A DNA stretch of 64,000 nt from Antedon mediterranea (Eukaryota; Echinodermata; Crinoidea; Comatulida; Antedonidae), in NCBI RefSeq assembly GCF_964355755.1, contig NC_092673.1:24805001-24869000 (forward strand). Direction: 5' to 3'. The position numbers were made by a program, and so were the translations under genes. Position 1 is the stretch's first letter, and each line of letters starts with the position of its first letter. This document shows, piece after piece, positions 48,703-61,197 of the stretch. A model generated the notes under the pieces. That model did no database searches. It saw nothing but the letters and a program-made list of their open reading frames with translations, and was not told the DNA's origin.

Positions 48703-49005
48703 GGGTAAGAGAAGTCCGAGAAAGGATAAATAAATTGCAATTGCGTGCTGTGATATGAACACATACAAATGCAACACCTTCAATAAAGCACAATATATCA
48801 AGTAGGTAATACTCTTGGTACCAGGTATATGACCTAGATTATTGCAAACCGTTGTATTTTATTGATTGTATGGAATAATAATAGTAAAAATCCAATCTAA
48901 TGATTAATGACCAGCTGCGTAAATTGTTTAGCAATTTGGTATTTATATGAATATAACACAGCGAACTGCGCCGAACAAGTACGCAAAGATTGGGTTATAA
49001 AGCTA

Positions 49006-49731
49006 CACTACACTATCAACTATTTTGACAAAAAAAGTGTGATGTGCCCAAATATGGTGGCGATATGCCCAAATATGGTGGCGATATGCCCAAATATGGT
49101 GGCGATATGCCCAAATATGGTGGCGATATGCCCAAATATTTATTTCTGGTTTTATTCATTCTACTCATTTCAATATAAACATTGAATTGAGAGTAAATTA
49201 CATATACAAATGCACAATAATAAAAAACAGTTAAAAACATTAAAATCTCTAAACATCAGTTAAAAACATTAAAATCTCTGAACTTCAATAAGTCAAAGAT
49301 TATTATTATTATTATATTATTATAAGATTATTATAGATTAAGAAGATTATACAATCAGATCAAAAAATCGTAGCAAAAAACTATAAAGCTTTAGACAAAA
49401 CAGGACGTTACTATTTGCTAAAACATTAAAATCGACATTGTGATAGCATATTGTTCTGATTAAAATTGTTAAAATTCATTTTTCTATTATTATTACTACT
49501 ATTATTATCACATTGACAGGACAGGCATATTCTGTTATAGGCCTAATATGACTCATATCAATTTGTTTACGGTGGTTATATGGAATACTAAATTTCTTTA
49601 AGCATGAAAGCATGTATACATTTTTACCTACCCTACTAGCAATATAAAGATAGTAGCGATATGATATCATCATGTCCATTTATGGGCATATTACATTTTG
49701 TTGTTGTCACATAAAGTTTGATAGTGTAGAC
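49006..49731. mobile_element. Longer element of the same family with internal minisatellite
   Basis: Left end TACACTATCAACTATTTTGAC and right end GTCACATAAAGTTTGATAGTGTAGAC are inverted. The left end is followed by the 21-bp minisatellite at 49041-49139. The right end is preceded by GATATGATATCATCATGTCC, also present in the 27299 copy. No coding sequence in the middle. A 31-bp direct duplication (CAGTTAAAAACATTAAAATC) lies at about 49228-49289. Confidence 0.65.
49041..49139 (+). repeat. 21-bp minisatellite
   Basis: About 4.7 copies of GATATGCCCAAATATGGTGGC. The unit length makes a 7-residue repeat in the ORF at 48907-49185 and in the opposite ORF at 49016-49240, neither of which is called as a gene. 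Confidence 0.9.
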
Positions 49732-50607
49732 ATGAGCTTGAGAGTACGACGATTAGAGTAATGCGCAGATATTACCGTATTCTTACGCTTTCTCGTCACA
49801 TATCATGACTGATGCGAACATTACGGTACATTGAAATGCCTATCGGCCTTTTTAGGGAATGCAACGTAAAATTTGTTGTGGAAGTTATTTATGATGCTAT
49901 TACCGCCGTACAGTCGAAAACGTTTAAGTAAAATATTGACTCCTACGGCTATGCACCAGACGGATAAATTGCAAATGGCTATACTTTACACTGTTTGTGT
50001 TAGTTTTAGGTCTTAAGATCATATTTATTATTCTAATTATTGTAAGTATGTTTCCGCAGGTTGATAAGTTAGGGCAATATTTGATTTAGTCCAGATATTA
50101 GTACATCTAAGGAGTTGCTAAGTACTTAACTTACGTTTAATTAGATTTCTAAAGTAAGTTAGCCAGTTTAAAGAGTGTAATAAATCGATTTAACGACGTA
50201 CTGTATTTCTACAACCGATCATCATTGCTTTTCAGAATTTGGCGGTTGAAAAAGTTAGTCCAATAGCTTTTGAGATGAGAAAATGAATGTAATGTATAAC
50301 ACCCCGGAGCACAGATGTTGATGCGAATAGTGCTAATAATATAAGACGAATAATATGATTAACATCGGAAATAAACCAGCCATGACAGATTACCACACAA
50401 TTTCAACCAATTGTCAATTAAGAAAAAAAGAAACACATCTTGATGAATAATGTTCAATTCTGTAAGCTGATAAAACGTAATTAGTTCGCTTGAACATCAT
50501 AGGCGGAGAAGATTAGTCCATCTATCAAACATCATGTAATTTCTCTAGCATCAACAATCGACTGCACTCTTATGTCTTGTTATTTAATTATCTAACTTAG
50601 TAACGCA
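49732..50607. other. Intergenic DNA without a recognised gene
   Basis: AT-rich unique sequence, nothing supported. Confidence 0.35.
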
Positions 50608-50850
50608 TATAATAACAGTTTCTAATCAAGATGAGAATTTATAAAAGTGTGATATTGATTGAGGAAAAGTTGAAGACGACCTTTGTCTGTCCGAGGTTTT
50701 TTTTAGTGTAATTATATTAACGAATGTAATAACAGTTTCTAAAATCACAGATGAGAATTCCATTTTATAAAAATGTTATATTGATTGAGGAAAAGTTTAA
50801 GATGACCTTTGTCTGTCCGAGGTTTTTTTTTAATGTGATTATATTCACAT
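50608..50850. repeat. ~120-bp tandem duplication
   Basis: Two diverged copies, both carrying AATAACAGTTTCTAA, ATATTGATTGAGGAAAAGTT and CCTTTGTCTGTCCGAGGTTT followed by a T run. Confidence 0.85.
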
Positions 50851-52093
50851 TTAATTCGAGGGCATATATAATAACTATTGCTTTAACAGATTTTATACAA
50901 TATCTTTATATCAATTATTAAAACCATCAATCGTCATTTTACTAAGGTTTCAATTCGTACAGCAATATAGGTAACTGATAAATATTTATTAGGCCATACT
51001 AACAGTACTATATTATAGTACAATGGACCCCCATACTCGTGAAGAAAACGCGGGTCAATATATACAAATGAGGAGTTCTCTAGAATGATCATGGGGGGAA
51101 AACGAGCGTAGTTCTCAAAGTCCCACTGTTTAAGGTATTTTTTTTTACTATACGGCTAGCCCCTATTCAGATAAAACCTCTATCAAGGGGCCACCTCTAA
51201 AGATAAACTTGTTATCACACTGAATAATGTATATTCACAGTACATTTTTTTCTATTATAGATATGCGTATTTCATTTCATGCGCTGTTAATTGTCGGGTT
51301 GATGACGTTTTGTAATTTCATTCAACTGATTTTTGTAAATGTATGCTTTCTCTGACGTGTGAAATCAGTATTTGTAATATTGAGATCAGTCAGTGTTTAT
51401 CACACTAAACTCCTATTCAAAGGCCAAACACTAGGTGTCCTCATAACTTACGTGTCCCTATAAAAGGGCTTACCAGGTTTGTTTTTTTACTGAATAACGA
51501 TTGGTGTTTCCGGGTTGATTGTATAAAACAGGAACAAGCATTAAAAAATTAAGATATATATTTCCTTCCAAAATCACTAATGTCACAAACAAATTTATCA
51601 ATTTAATTCCACATGAACTCTATTCCTTCAACTTTTCGCCTTCGTATCTAATAATAACATCTACCTTGTTTGTTAATTTACTGTTAAATGTCGTACCGTA
51701 GGAAATGAATGTTCATCCTACAGCCTGAGAGATCATTGAAACCAGCAGTTACTATAGGGCATGGCTAGGGACTTTGAAGGTGTTCATAATTCAATTCAAT
51801 ATAGCTTTATTTCTTCCTCATGGGGAAATTACTTCTGTAGTCTAGTTTGAGGTGTTTTGGATTGGCCGTGTTCTCTCCCGAGGCTATTTTTCCACAATTT
51901 GTCTTCTTTTATAGGAGGAAGTGCGCAGCGGTTTTTAATGGCTTGTTTAGCAATACCTCTGTACGATTTACCATAATAAATTGACTCTCTGCCACGGGTG
52001 TTAATTAGATAATATAGATATATAAACACCTGTCAAAATATATTTAGGCTATACTTTGTAATCTGGATTGATAACAATACACAGGCACACTGT
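50851..52093. other. Intergenic DNA with GGGGACA-family fragments
   Basis: 51020-51200 and 51400-51480 contain weak fragments (CTATCAAGGGGCCACCTC, TATTCAAAGGCC) of the family at 43844. No gene supported. Confidence 0.35.
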
Positions 52094-52172
52094 AAGTATA
52101 TGCCATGCGTGCCAAAATATATACCTTTTTTCAATAGTAAGTTGAATAGCCGTCTAGAACTTATTTATTCAG
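52094..52172 (+). mobile_element. Truncated SINE tail
   Basis: TATGCCATGCGTGCCAAAATAT, slightly changed from the other copies, then TTTTTTCAATAGTAAGTTGAA and GCCGTCTAGAAC. Same tail as 47905-48003. Confidence 0.5.
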
Positions 52173-52735
52173 ATTTAAGAAACCAATACTATAATTCTTA
52201 ATGATAAATTAAAAAAAAATATTCGAAATGCTTGTATATACAGTATTCGTCACACATTAAGTAATAATAATAATACTTTAATAGAAAACGGTAGATGAAT
52301 CAAGCATGGTAAATCAATAATTGATGGGCCATGAAGACATGATGGACCAGTCACTCTTCTCAAATTTAACCTAATTAGGCCCTTCTGTATTCCGTTAGTT
52401 AAGATATTATTTAAAAAATATCACCCACATTGTAATAGCGTTATCAATTACCAATGAATATGATTATTCGATTATTAATTTAAATGGTCAACCTGAAATC
52501 AAATTGTTATTTAATTATACTCAGACAATTCTAACTAATCTTTTGAAAGTTTTCCGCTTAATTGTACTATGAACTGTGGTGAAATACAAGAGCGAACACG
52601 AACTCACTATATGGCCACCACTGAATTGGCGACTTTTTCCTTTTCAATTAGCAGAAACCAGGGCAGACTGAAATTAGACTTTACAATTACACTGAAATTT
52701 CACTCTTTTCTCACAGAAACATATTTAAAAGAGTC
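52173..52735. other. Intergenic DNA without a recognised gene
   Basis: AT-rich. The 70-codon ORF at 52569-52781 extends into the next MITE and shows no family feature. Confidence 0.35.
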
Positions 52736-52925
52736 TAAAGACCAATTTACACAGACGAGCGGTAATAGTATGGTTATATAGATACAGAATCTATGACCAT
52801 TTTACACACAACGTGTAGCGGACGGGCGATTTCCACTCAAAATAGATGCAGATTCTACGTGAAACAAGCTACGCGGTTTTCCGCTTAACGTTACCGGTCG
52901 TCTGCTGTGTAGATTGGCCTTAAAG
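52736..52925. mobile_element. 190-bp MITE (AAGCTACGCG family)
   Basis: Terminal inverted repeats: TAAAGACCAATTTACACAG with ACGAGCGGTAA on the left, and TTACCGGTCGTCTG with TGTAGATTGGCCTTA on the right. Inside are inverted GATACAGAATCTATG and GCAGATTCTACGTG, and the AAGCTACGCG motif. A partial second copy is at 25597-25768. Confidence 0.8.
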
Positions 52926-53504
52926 ATAATACAGTAGGCCTACTATTTAGTAAATCACGTAATGTTCAATATTTCTTTGTGAAGAACTGAGCGTTTCGTT
53001 GTGTAGAACCAAAAATTTAAATGTTAAAATATTGCAAACTTACCTCGTTTGTACGTCTGTCATCAGTTCCGTATGAATAATTATATTATACAGCCTCAAA
53101 CCAAAAAGTTGTCCTAGAATATCTCATTCAGGCGTATAATAGAAAGCTATAACGTTATTTTCTTCGTATGTGTATTGTCTGTACGATGAAATACAAATAA
53201 CTTGTAACCAGACAGCATTGGAGTGTCATACAATTTAACGCACAACTTCTGCGCTCTGATTGGTTGACGTTAGTGTTTTTACATACTTAATTTCTCACTG
53301 ATACGGTAATATTTTACAATACTGAAAGTCATTAAATGGATGAGAGATGATAAACCTTAGATAACTAACTGGCGTATAGTAAGTTGAACCTGCCGTGTCA
53401 TCATACAACGAGTTTACAATTGAATATTCACAATTGACACAAATAATGCTCATTAGAATGAACTTAAATCAATTATTATTAAGAATTAAACAATATTTTC
53501 TCCT
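52926..53504. other. Intergenic DNA without a recognised gene
   Basis: AT-rich unique sequence, nothing supported. Confidence 0.35.
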
Positions 53505-53770
53505 CGTTCGTTTCACAAGAAAGTGTTCTTTTAGGAGTGTCCCAATCTGTTCTATTCTATGGTAGAAGAACACGTGTGAGAAAGTTTGGATGGGAGGGGG
53601 CCGGAGGAAACTTTTTGTGACCCAACGAAGTGTTCCCTTGTGAGGTGACTCCTAAATTGGTCGTGTAGTGTACTTCTTCCTTGGTTAGTTTCAAAGAACA
53701 GTATAATAATCAGTAGGGGTGTCCCAAAGGAGAGGTATACGGTGCTGTTTAAGATACTGTAATAAATCAT
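53505..53770 (-). repeat. GGGGACA-family copy on the minus strand
   Basis: CCTCGTTCGTTTCACAAGAAAGTG at the left, split from the 44511-type CCCGTGAAACGAACGAG, followed by TAGGAGTGTCCCAATC, GTGACTCCTAAATTGG and AGGGGTGTCCCAAAGG, and ending near GATACTGTAATAA. It is a reversed, decayed relative of 43844-45006. The 72-codon minus ORF within it is not called. Confidence 0.55.
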
Positions 53771-54766
53771 CTAACATGTACCACGACTGAGTTCGGCAAA
53801 TACGTGATCAAGTTGAATCATAATTGTAGATTATAGCTCAGAGCATAAGTCTGGTTACTTGTTCCTAAATTTCGCGTTCATTTTCAGCCGCCCAACCCAA
53901 CAGTCTAAGGAATATAATTGCCGGTTCGACTTAAAACATTCATTAATTATTTTCTAAATTGTAAGCAAGTTTAACCAAAACGAAATTAATTGTATTAATG
54001 TTTATCGATACATGATTTAAGAATTAATAACTGACGCTAATAAATGTACGGAACGTTGAAAGGTTCTAAATTAATGAAAAATTAATTTCTGTATATTACA
54101 GTTAGGGATGATACTAATAGTTTGTATAACTACAGTAGTAAATATGTATAACACATAATTTAATATTGTCTCCATGCTTTCAGTGACGTACATAACCTAC
54201 CACAAGATAAAGAATAGTTGGGAGTTGTTGTTTATAAAGGGGCAGAACCTAAATTCATTTTCATGTTAAAAGTTTGGCAAGATATAAGAGAGAATCGTTA
54301 CCACAGTAGGAGATAAAGATGCCATCCGATTATTAGTGCTGTATCTCCACATATGACAATATTTCTCCAGAGGCCTATCATAGAAATACTCCGTAATTCG
54401 GCATGTGTATCACACATGTGGTGCCCTTTGTCATGGTACCGAATCGGCTGGACGTGTAGTCTTCCTTGGCTGGTTTTACACAATATTGTTTTAAGTTTCC
54501 AGGTATGCCATGTCAGTAAATAATGCTAAGAACGACCCAGTATATGCATATGTTACAATCTCAATCTTCTTTATTGGAAGCGTGCGTGCTGCAGCAACCA
54601 GTTGGGTAACTCATGGAGAAATAAATAATGTCTCCATGGTACAGTTCTTACTACTAATGGCATATATGCACTTTCAAATAAAACATGTACCACTGCTTTT
54701 CTTGATGTTAACTCCTCAATCACAATGCTTCTCCCCTATGGGGATCACGTCATGTGGCTGTGTAAA
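53771..54766. other. Intergenic DNA without a recognised gene
   Basis: AT-rich. The first half of the 143-codon ORF at 54510-54941 lies here. It has no recognisable domain and its second half falls in a dispersed repeat. Confidence 0.4.
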
Positions 54767-54859
54767 GCTAGTACATCCTACCGGGGTAACCCCCTACTCG
54801 TCTCGAATGGTGTACTGGTTCTTTAACGTGCACATGATAATGTTGTGTACACTGGACCA
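54767..54859 (+). repeat. Dispersed repeat with GGTTCTTTAACGTGCAC core
   Basis: About 90 bp shared with 40350-40434: GGGTAACCCCCTACTCGTC, TGTACTGGTTCTTTAACGTG and TGTGTACACTGGACC in the same order and spacing. Confidence 0.65.
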
Positions 54860-55914
54860 AGTCAATCTAGATTGTCTTGACTGGACCCACGGTAATAATC
54901 CGATAAGAATTGCTCTACCACAAGAACCATGGAACAAGTGAGCCTCAAACCCTTGCCATAAGGCTTTATAAATGGATATTTCCCCGCATTTGTTTCCTTA
55001 ATAATGGTACGTACATTATTAATTAGTTAAATGAATAGAGTTTATAGTACACATTTATCTGTAGACCATGGTCTAGTCAGTTTTATGACTTGAAGAATGG
55101 GGCTTATACTACCTTTCACTCTTCTCTGACCTACATTATGTCTTTATCCAGAGAAATGAATGTCGTCATAGTGTACCATCTATTACGCTATGACATTCAA
55201 AATACACACGTGAATAAATGCAATATAATTTAGGTTAAGATCGATTGTTAAGTTTACATTTATATATTTCAAAACGTTATAAATAATAACCAAACCCTGC
55301 TGGAAATGTCATGGAATATAGACATAGGACAATTATATTATTCAAAGGTAAAAAATAATGATATAATGTTCACATACGTTACGTGTAATGAGGTGCGTTC
55401 AAAAGTTGTTATTAAGTTGCTAGGCCAGGCGATTAATTGATTCTTTACTCTAAGCCTCCGGCTTTGGAAAATATATTGAAAAGTCTCTAAGCTCGGCAAG
55501 TCGTATATCAAATTAGCCATGAACACTAGATTCGTAAGCAATATTGATAAACAAATGTAGGCCCTACTAAACATTACATTTACGTAGCAAGTTAAAGATC
55601 GTAGTAAGTAAACCGCTCGTTAGTTTAACTTCTTTATTTAAAATATCGTTGACAGGCGAAGATAATAAACAAAGCAACGAACATTTTTTTCCCTTGATTC
55701 AATAAAATTAACCAAAAAATATGAGGGAGGGGGGGGGGGGGGAGGCGCCGTTTCAACATCATACATGTATATAGTATCTTTTTTTGTATAATAAAGTGTC
55801 TTTGAAATATAAATTATGCGAAAGAAAATTTAAAAAAGATATATTAGGGGACGCTTAGGTCATGGGGTTAGGAGGTGAGCATCTTGGGAAGGTGGAACGA
55901 AAGCGTACATACTT
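54860..55914. other. Intergenic DNA with poly-G
   Basis: AT-rich. A run of 14 Gs is at 55729-55742. No gene supported. Confidence 0.4.
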
Positions 55915-56692
55915 TTTAGTCGCGTGGAAGCGACTCTATAGTTCACTAAGTCGGTCGGTCGGTCGGTCTGTCTGTCTGTCTGTCTGTCTGTCGGTCTGTC
56001 TGTCTGTCGGTCTGTCTGTCGGTCTGTCTGTCGGTCTGTCTGTCTGTCTGTCGGTCCGGTATCACTATGCGTTTTATCGCTTTCTGACCTTATCTTGATA
56101 TCAGTTTAATCTAGCTAGGTCAATTTTTCACAGTATATTCCTTATGGCCAGGAATCAATGTGGTTATGTTTTCACGGTGCGCAATAAAAAATTACGCGGT
56201 CTACGCACGATTTAACGAAATCACGTTTGTAATCATATCTTCACAACCATGAATCACAATTAAATAGAATTTGGTACTCATAAATTTCAGGGCATAAAAT
56301 ATCATCATATGGCAATACAATTACGTGCGTAGCGCATGTAACGCATGCGTACGCGCGCTTAACATTTTCAAAATTTATTTTCGATGAAATAAGAGTACAT
56401 TTCAGGCAATTTTAAGCGTTTACAAAATTGCCATGAGTGCGCATATTTTTGCGCGCGCACTGCGCGTTAAATGTTATTGCGCACTCTTTTTGCCCGATTT
56501 CTGTTTTCTTGACTTACTTTTCAACTCGAAATTACGTTATACGAGCACGTCGAAATTGACAGGCTACGCACGTGTAAATTAAAAAAATATAACTGTTTTT
56601 AAACATTTCAACATTTTTAAACATGTTCAGTAATTTCGGTCAGTTGGTAGGTTGGTCGGTCGGTCGGTAAACACTAAGCACACGACTGCAGC
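55915..56692 (+). mobile_element. AGTCGCGTG element, copy 1, with CTGT/CGGT microsatellite
   Basis: Starts TTTTAGTCGCGTGGAAGCGA, followed by a mixed (GTCG)n/(GTCT)n tract at about 55950-56055. About 600 bp of unique interior follow (TGGCCAGGAATCAATGTGG, ACATGCG-type and GCGCGCGCACTGCGCGTTAA motifs), and the element ends near GCACACGACTGCAGCC. Left AGTCGCGTG and right CACACGACT are inverted ends. The 78-codon ORF at 55862 is the microsatellite reading as Leu-Ser-Val-Cys. No transposase is seen. Confidence 0.8.
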
Positions 56693-57337
56693 CATCTATA
56701 TGGCCTTGTTTCATAATGTCTCTGTTAGTAGGATAACGTCAAAACTAAATGACGGAATTTTACCAAATTTCAACCACTACTAGGTATGTGGTCTCGGATT
56801 AAATTGAAAATCTCAATTCTGAACGACTTTTTATTTTATTAATTCTTGACCATACGTCAAAACTACAATACGATTCTTGATAGTTTTCTCTTTTCACTCC
56901 TAGCGGCTGTTGCAACTCCCTAGTTTCATTGTTTTTATAAAACAATAATTCGGCTCATTTTTATGTGGAACTATTTGCAATTATATGTACAATATTTTAA
57001 TATAATTATTGTATTTACAGTTATTTGCATATAAATGTTTCAATATCTTGCGCTAGACATCAAACAGAATAATGTTGTGTATTACTTTTGATAAGTTATA
57101 AACCTGCAACAATAACAATTATTTGCCCTTTTTATAACCAGTCTATGGTAACGGTATTGCTTTCAGTTTCTTCGATACTATATCTATTTGTATTTGAAAC
57201 TAGATATGTGAATATATTTTAATAATTAAATTATGTTTTCAATCTCAATTTTTCTCTTAATTTATACTTCATTCTGTTATGAGTTAAAGTTTAATTTTCA
57301 ACAACGTATGCAATTCAAATGCATAGTTTTGTTTATT
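56693..57337. other. Unique DNA between two element copies
   Basis: AT-rich, no gene supported. Confidence 0.35.
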
Positions 57338-58161
57338 ATTTTAGTCGCGTGGAAGCGACTCTATAGTTCACTAAGTCGGTCGGTCGGTCTGTCTGTCTGT
57401 CTGTCTGTCTGTCGGTCTGTCTGTCTGTCTGTCGGTCTGTCTGTCTGTCGGTCTGTCTGTCTGTCTGTCGGTCCGGTATCACTATGCGTTTTGTCGCTTT
57501 ATGACCTTATCTTGATATCAGTTTAATCTAGCTAAGTCAATTTTTCACAGAATATTCCTTATGGCCAGGAATCGATGTGGTTATGTTTTCACGGTGCGCA
57601 ATAAAAAATTACGCGGTCTACGCACGATTTAACGAAATCACGTTTGTAATCATATCTTAACAACCATGAATCACAATTAAAAAAAATTTGGTACTCATAA
57701 ATTTCAGGGCATAAATCATCATATGGCAATACAATTACGTGCGTAGCGCATGTAACGCATGCGTACGCGCGCTTAAAATTTTCAAAATTTATTTTCGATG
57801 AAATAAGAGTACGTTTCAGGCAATTTTAAGCGTTTACAAAATTGCCATGAGTGCGCAGATTTTTGCGCGCGCACTGCGCGTTAAATGTTATTGCGCACAC
57901 TTTTTGCCCGATTTCTGTTTTCTTGACTTAATTTTCAACTCGAAATTACGTTATACGAGCACGTCAAATGTGACAGGCTACGCACGTGTAAATTAAAAAA
58001 ATATAAATGTTTTTAAACATTTCAACATTTTTAAACATGTTCAGTAATTTCGGTCAGTATAGTTCACTATGTCGGTCGGTCCGTCTGTCTGTCGGTCTGT
58101 CTGTCTGTCAGTCTGTTTGTCTGTCGGTCCGGTATCACTATGCATTGTAGCACGCGACTTA
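57338..58161 (+). mobile_element. AGTCGCGTG element, copy 2, with a third fragment fused
   Basis: Nearly identical to copy 1 from its first base to about GTTCAGTAATTTCGGTCAG (58051), with a microsatellite of different length at about 57377-57472. It then restarts mid-element (TATAGTTCACTATGTCGGTC, third microsatellite at 58072-58128) and ends GTAGCACGCGACTTAA. The ORFs at 57233-57526 and 58041-58340 are produced by the microsatellites. Confidence 0.8.
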
Positions 58162-60435
58162 ATGGCTGTTGGCCTTGTTCTGAGATATATTTGGAAAACA
58201 AATTCACCGAGGCTTACTAAGTAACTCCTAATTTGGGACTCCTTTATTAAGAGGACACTTGGGTAGGCACCTACAGAATGTGCTCTAGCTTCTACTGTGT
58301 ATGCACTATAATTATTACGGAGAGCGAGGATCCAAGACAAATAATTGCTAATTTCTTGATAAAAACAGAAGATTAAATGAAATGAAAAGACTTAAGATGA
58401 TGAAACTAATAATAGAAACGGGAGTTATACTTTTGCAAGGTTGATTAAAATTTAAGGTATTCATTCGTTCAGAAGATGAATAATAAATCCTCTGCAATGA
58501 TTATAGTTACATGTGGATCAACTAGATTTAGAATTTATTTATCTGCATTTCATTGTATTTTCCTTGGCCTAACTTTAGTAAAGAGGTCAGTAATGCAACC
58601 ATTTTTTTTAAGTCACATAAAAAAAAATGCAGTAAAATCATTTGGATACACATGGTTATCGCCAGCAAATAATGACCATCCTATCCTAAAAAAGTAATGC
58701 AGTCTAATTGTTCATTGAGAGTATTATACCACTAAAGAGATATAGGCTACAGAAGCTATCTCCACCCTGAATCAAATGGCTTTACGACTTTATCGGAACC
58801 TCAAACTGTACAGCATTCAGTGTAATGTAAATTACTATCACTTTAAATTCAAAACCGACCAAAACTATTTTGACCCAGAGAAAAATTTACTGGTTCAAGT
58901 AATAGTAGTAGTAGTAGTAGTAGTAGTTCATGTGTATTCAAAACGAGAGAAGTACAACCGAAAAAAATTAAATATTTAAAAGATTGACATTGTTTCGGCC
59001 CCTTACTTGCTAACGATTGTACCGAGACTTGTCAAAATCACCTTTGACTTGGAGTAAAATTGATTCGACTGCCTCTTTGATAGCCTATATGCGTAAATGA
59101 TACTTTGAATTTACGTTTAACATGACGATATTTGTGTGTGTAAAGACTCACAATGTTGCCGCCTTCAATTATGCATCATTTAGATCTTTGGGGATTTATG
59201 TGTCCTTTTACCGATCTTTAGAAATGCTCGTTTAAGCTGACTTTCACAAATGTAGCAAGCGTCCTCGTAAACCTTTGTCAAACCATGCTAAAAACTTATA
59301 CAAGAAATTATGACACAGTGTAAAACTAATAGAAACATTGATAACATATTGAACTGTTTTATTGATAATACATCGTTCGTGCTCAGTGTTTGACCCCGAG
59401 GACTACATTTGGTCAAAAATGTAAATATATAAATAAGGTTTAGGTTAACTTAACTTAAAATGTACACTAGTTTATGTATTATTCGAAAAGGTCAATGAGT
59501 AATATGTTGCATACTTTTCAAATCAAACTAGAAAAACGTGAAAGAATAAAGCGAAATATGTATAATAACTTTATGCTTATGATAGCTGTGAAATGCGTTT
59601 TATTGCGCATTTATTAGCGTTTCTAGTATTTTGTATAACCCTTTCCACAATTTGTCCATTTTCAGAATGGTTTGTTATTGTGTGTTAACATCCCATTCTT
59701 GATTTGTTTCATCCAGTTATTTTTTTGGTCTTTCTGTTTTTCGTTTTACTTTGTTTTTAGTTTTCTTCATTTGTTTGATTGAATTATGTATTCATTACCA
59801 TTGTAGTCCGCTTCGTTTTAATTGTGTTACTCTATATTCCTCTTGATTGATTTAATTGATTGATTGATTGATTTTTTTAAAAGTAGCATTTAATGCGTAT
59901 AACGTTGATCGATATGTAACTTTAAATAGTATGCCTACAGGATAAAAGTGATATAAAAAAGCTACAGTTATTTATTGAGGCCCCCATCTATACTCTGATT
60001 ACCTTGAACTACGTCAGTACAGTAGTACTTTCGATAGGCCTACAATAGGCACTCGTCTACTATAGCGGGTATTTTTTTCATTAGGCATACGTGCAAACAA
60101 GGTGAATGTTGTTGACGCAAGGACCTAACCCGTACTCATTCATGTATTTATGTATTAAGATAGATTTTGGTGATATGAATTAGTGTGAGGTTGCAGAATT
60201 GGCATTTTAAATTCAGTTTTAGATGACAGCCATGAGGAGAACGTTAAGGTATAAGCCGTACATAATTAAAATTTACAGATGTCTGGTAAAGATTCACCTC
60301 TCCGTGATGATCATGCACACACAAAACCGAACCTTTTATTTAAAAAACAAAAATGAATGGATATTTTGGTTGTTATTTAAATCATTGAAACAACTGATTG
60401 AACGCAATTGTGCATAGCTTTTACTATTTTTCTAT
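58162..60435. other. Intergenic DNA without a recognised gene
   Basis: (AGT)n at 58899-58928, a GATTGATT run at 59847-59872, and a GGGACTCC/GAGGACAC fragment of the 43844 family at 58222-58260. Small ORFs (60-73 codons) are featureless. Confidence 0.4.
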
Positions 60436-60720
60436 AGTCTCACTTTAACCGAGCCGCTATTCTCTACAGATGATCAAGAGGTAGTTGTCGCCCTTTAGAT
60501 AAATCTAAAATACATTTGTGAAATTAAACATGCATATCGCCCTCTAGGCAAACTTTTCTCAAATTCAATTTTCTTCATAGTTCTTCTAGTAGCTCACTTT
60601 ATCCGAACCGCTAATTCTCCACTTATCAAGAGGTAGTTGTCGCCCTCTAGATAAAATCTAAAATACATTTGTGAAATTAAAGATGCTTATCGCTCTAAAC
60701 AAACTTTACTCAAATACAAC
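60436..60720. repeat. ~154-bp tandem duplication
   Basis: CTCACTTTAACCGAGCCGCT (60439) and CTCACTTTATCCGAACCGCT (60593) open two copies that also share CAAGAGGTAGTTGTCGCCCT and AATACATTTGTGAAATTAAA. Confidence 0.85.
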
Positions 60721-60859
60721 CCAACACCAACACCAACACCTTAACACCACCACTACTACAGTAGTTACAATTTAAGTATTAGCAGTAACCTATAGATGTT
60801 GACGAATGTGTTACGAACACAACATTGACAATAAATGCATTCACAGTAATAGATTAACA

Positions 60860-60865
60860 TTTATT
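60860..60865 (-). terminator. Poly(A) signal of the secreted-protein gene
   Basis: AATAAA on the minus strand, about 335 bp past the stop codon. The matching signal of the paralogue is at 63318-63323 (minus). Conservation of the signal and of nearby GACAATAAAT between copies supports it as the 3' end. Confidence 0.5.
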
Positions 60866-61197
60866 TCGTCCACAAATATAACAACAACATTATAAAAATA
60901 TAGAAAATACCGTATTAATATTATTAATTCACGATATGATTACCATATTTCAATATATTCATAATTTATAATACATTTTGTTATGCCGACAAAACATTAG
61001 GTAAAGCAAGCGATTGGAATGACTAAAACAGCCAAGCAATTGATAGAAATTAAAAGGAACGAATAAAAACTATAATGATATCGTTTATACTATTTTGGGT
61101 TTACACATACGGTAATTCCAGTATCTGCAGTTTAGTGGCCTAGCCTCTGTTGCTGCAACGTTACATTCGAATACGTCGTATATTTAGGGCTTTTTTT

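Noticed and set aside
54510-54941. 143-codon ORF
   Set aside because: No recognisable domain, odd composition, and its second half lies in a dispersed repeat also found at 40350-40434 where the frame is not kept.
55862-58340. Leu-Ser-Val-Cys repeat ORFs
   Set aside because: Translation of GTCT/GTCG microsatellites.
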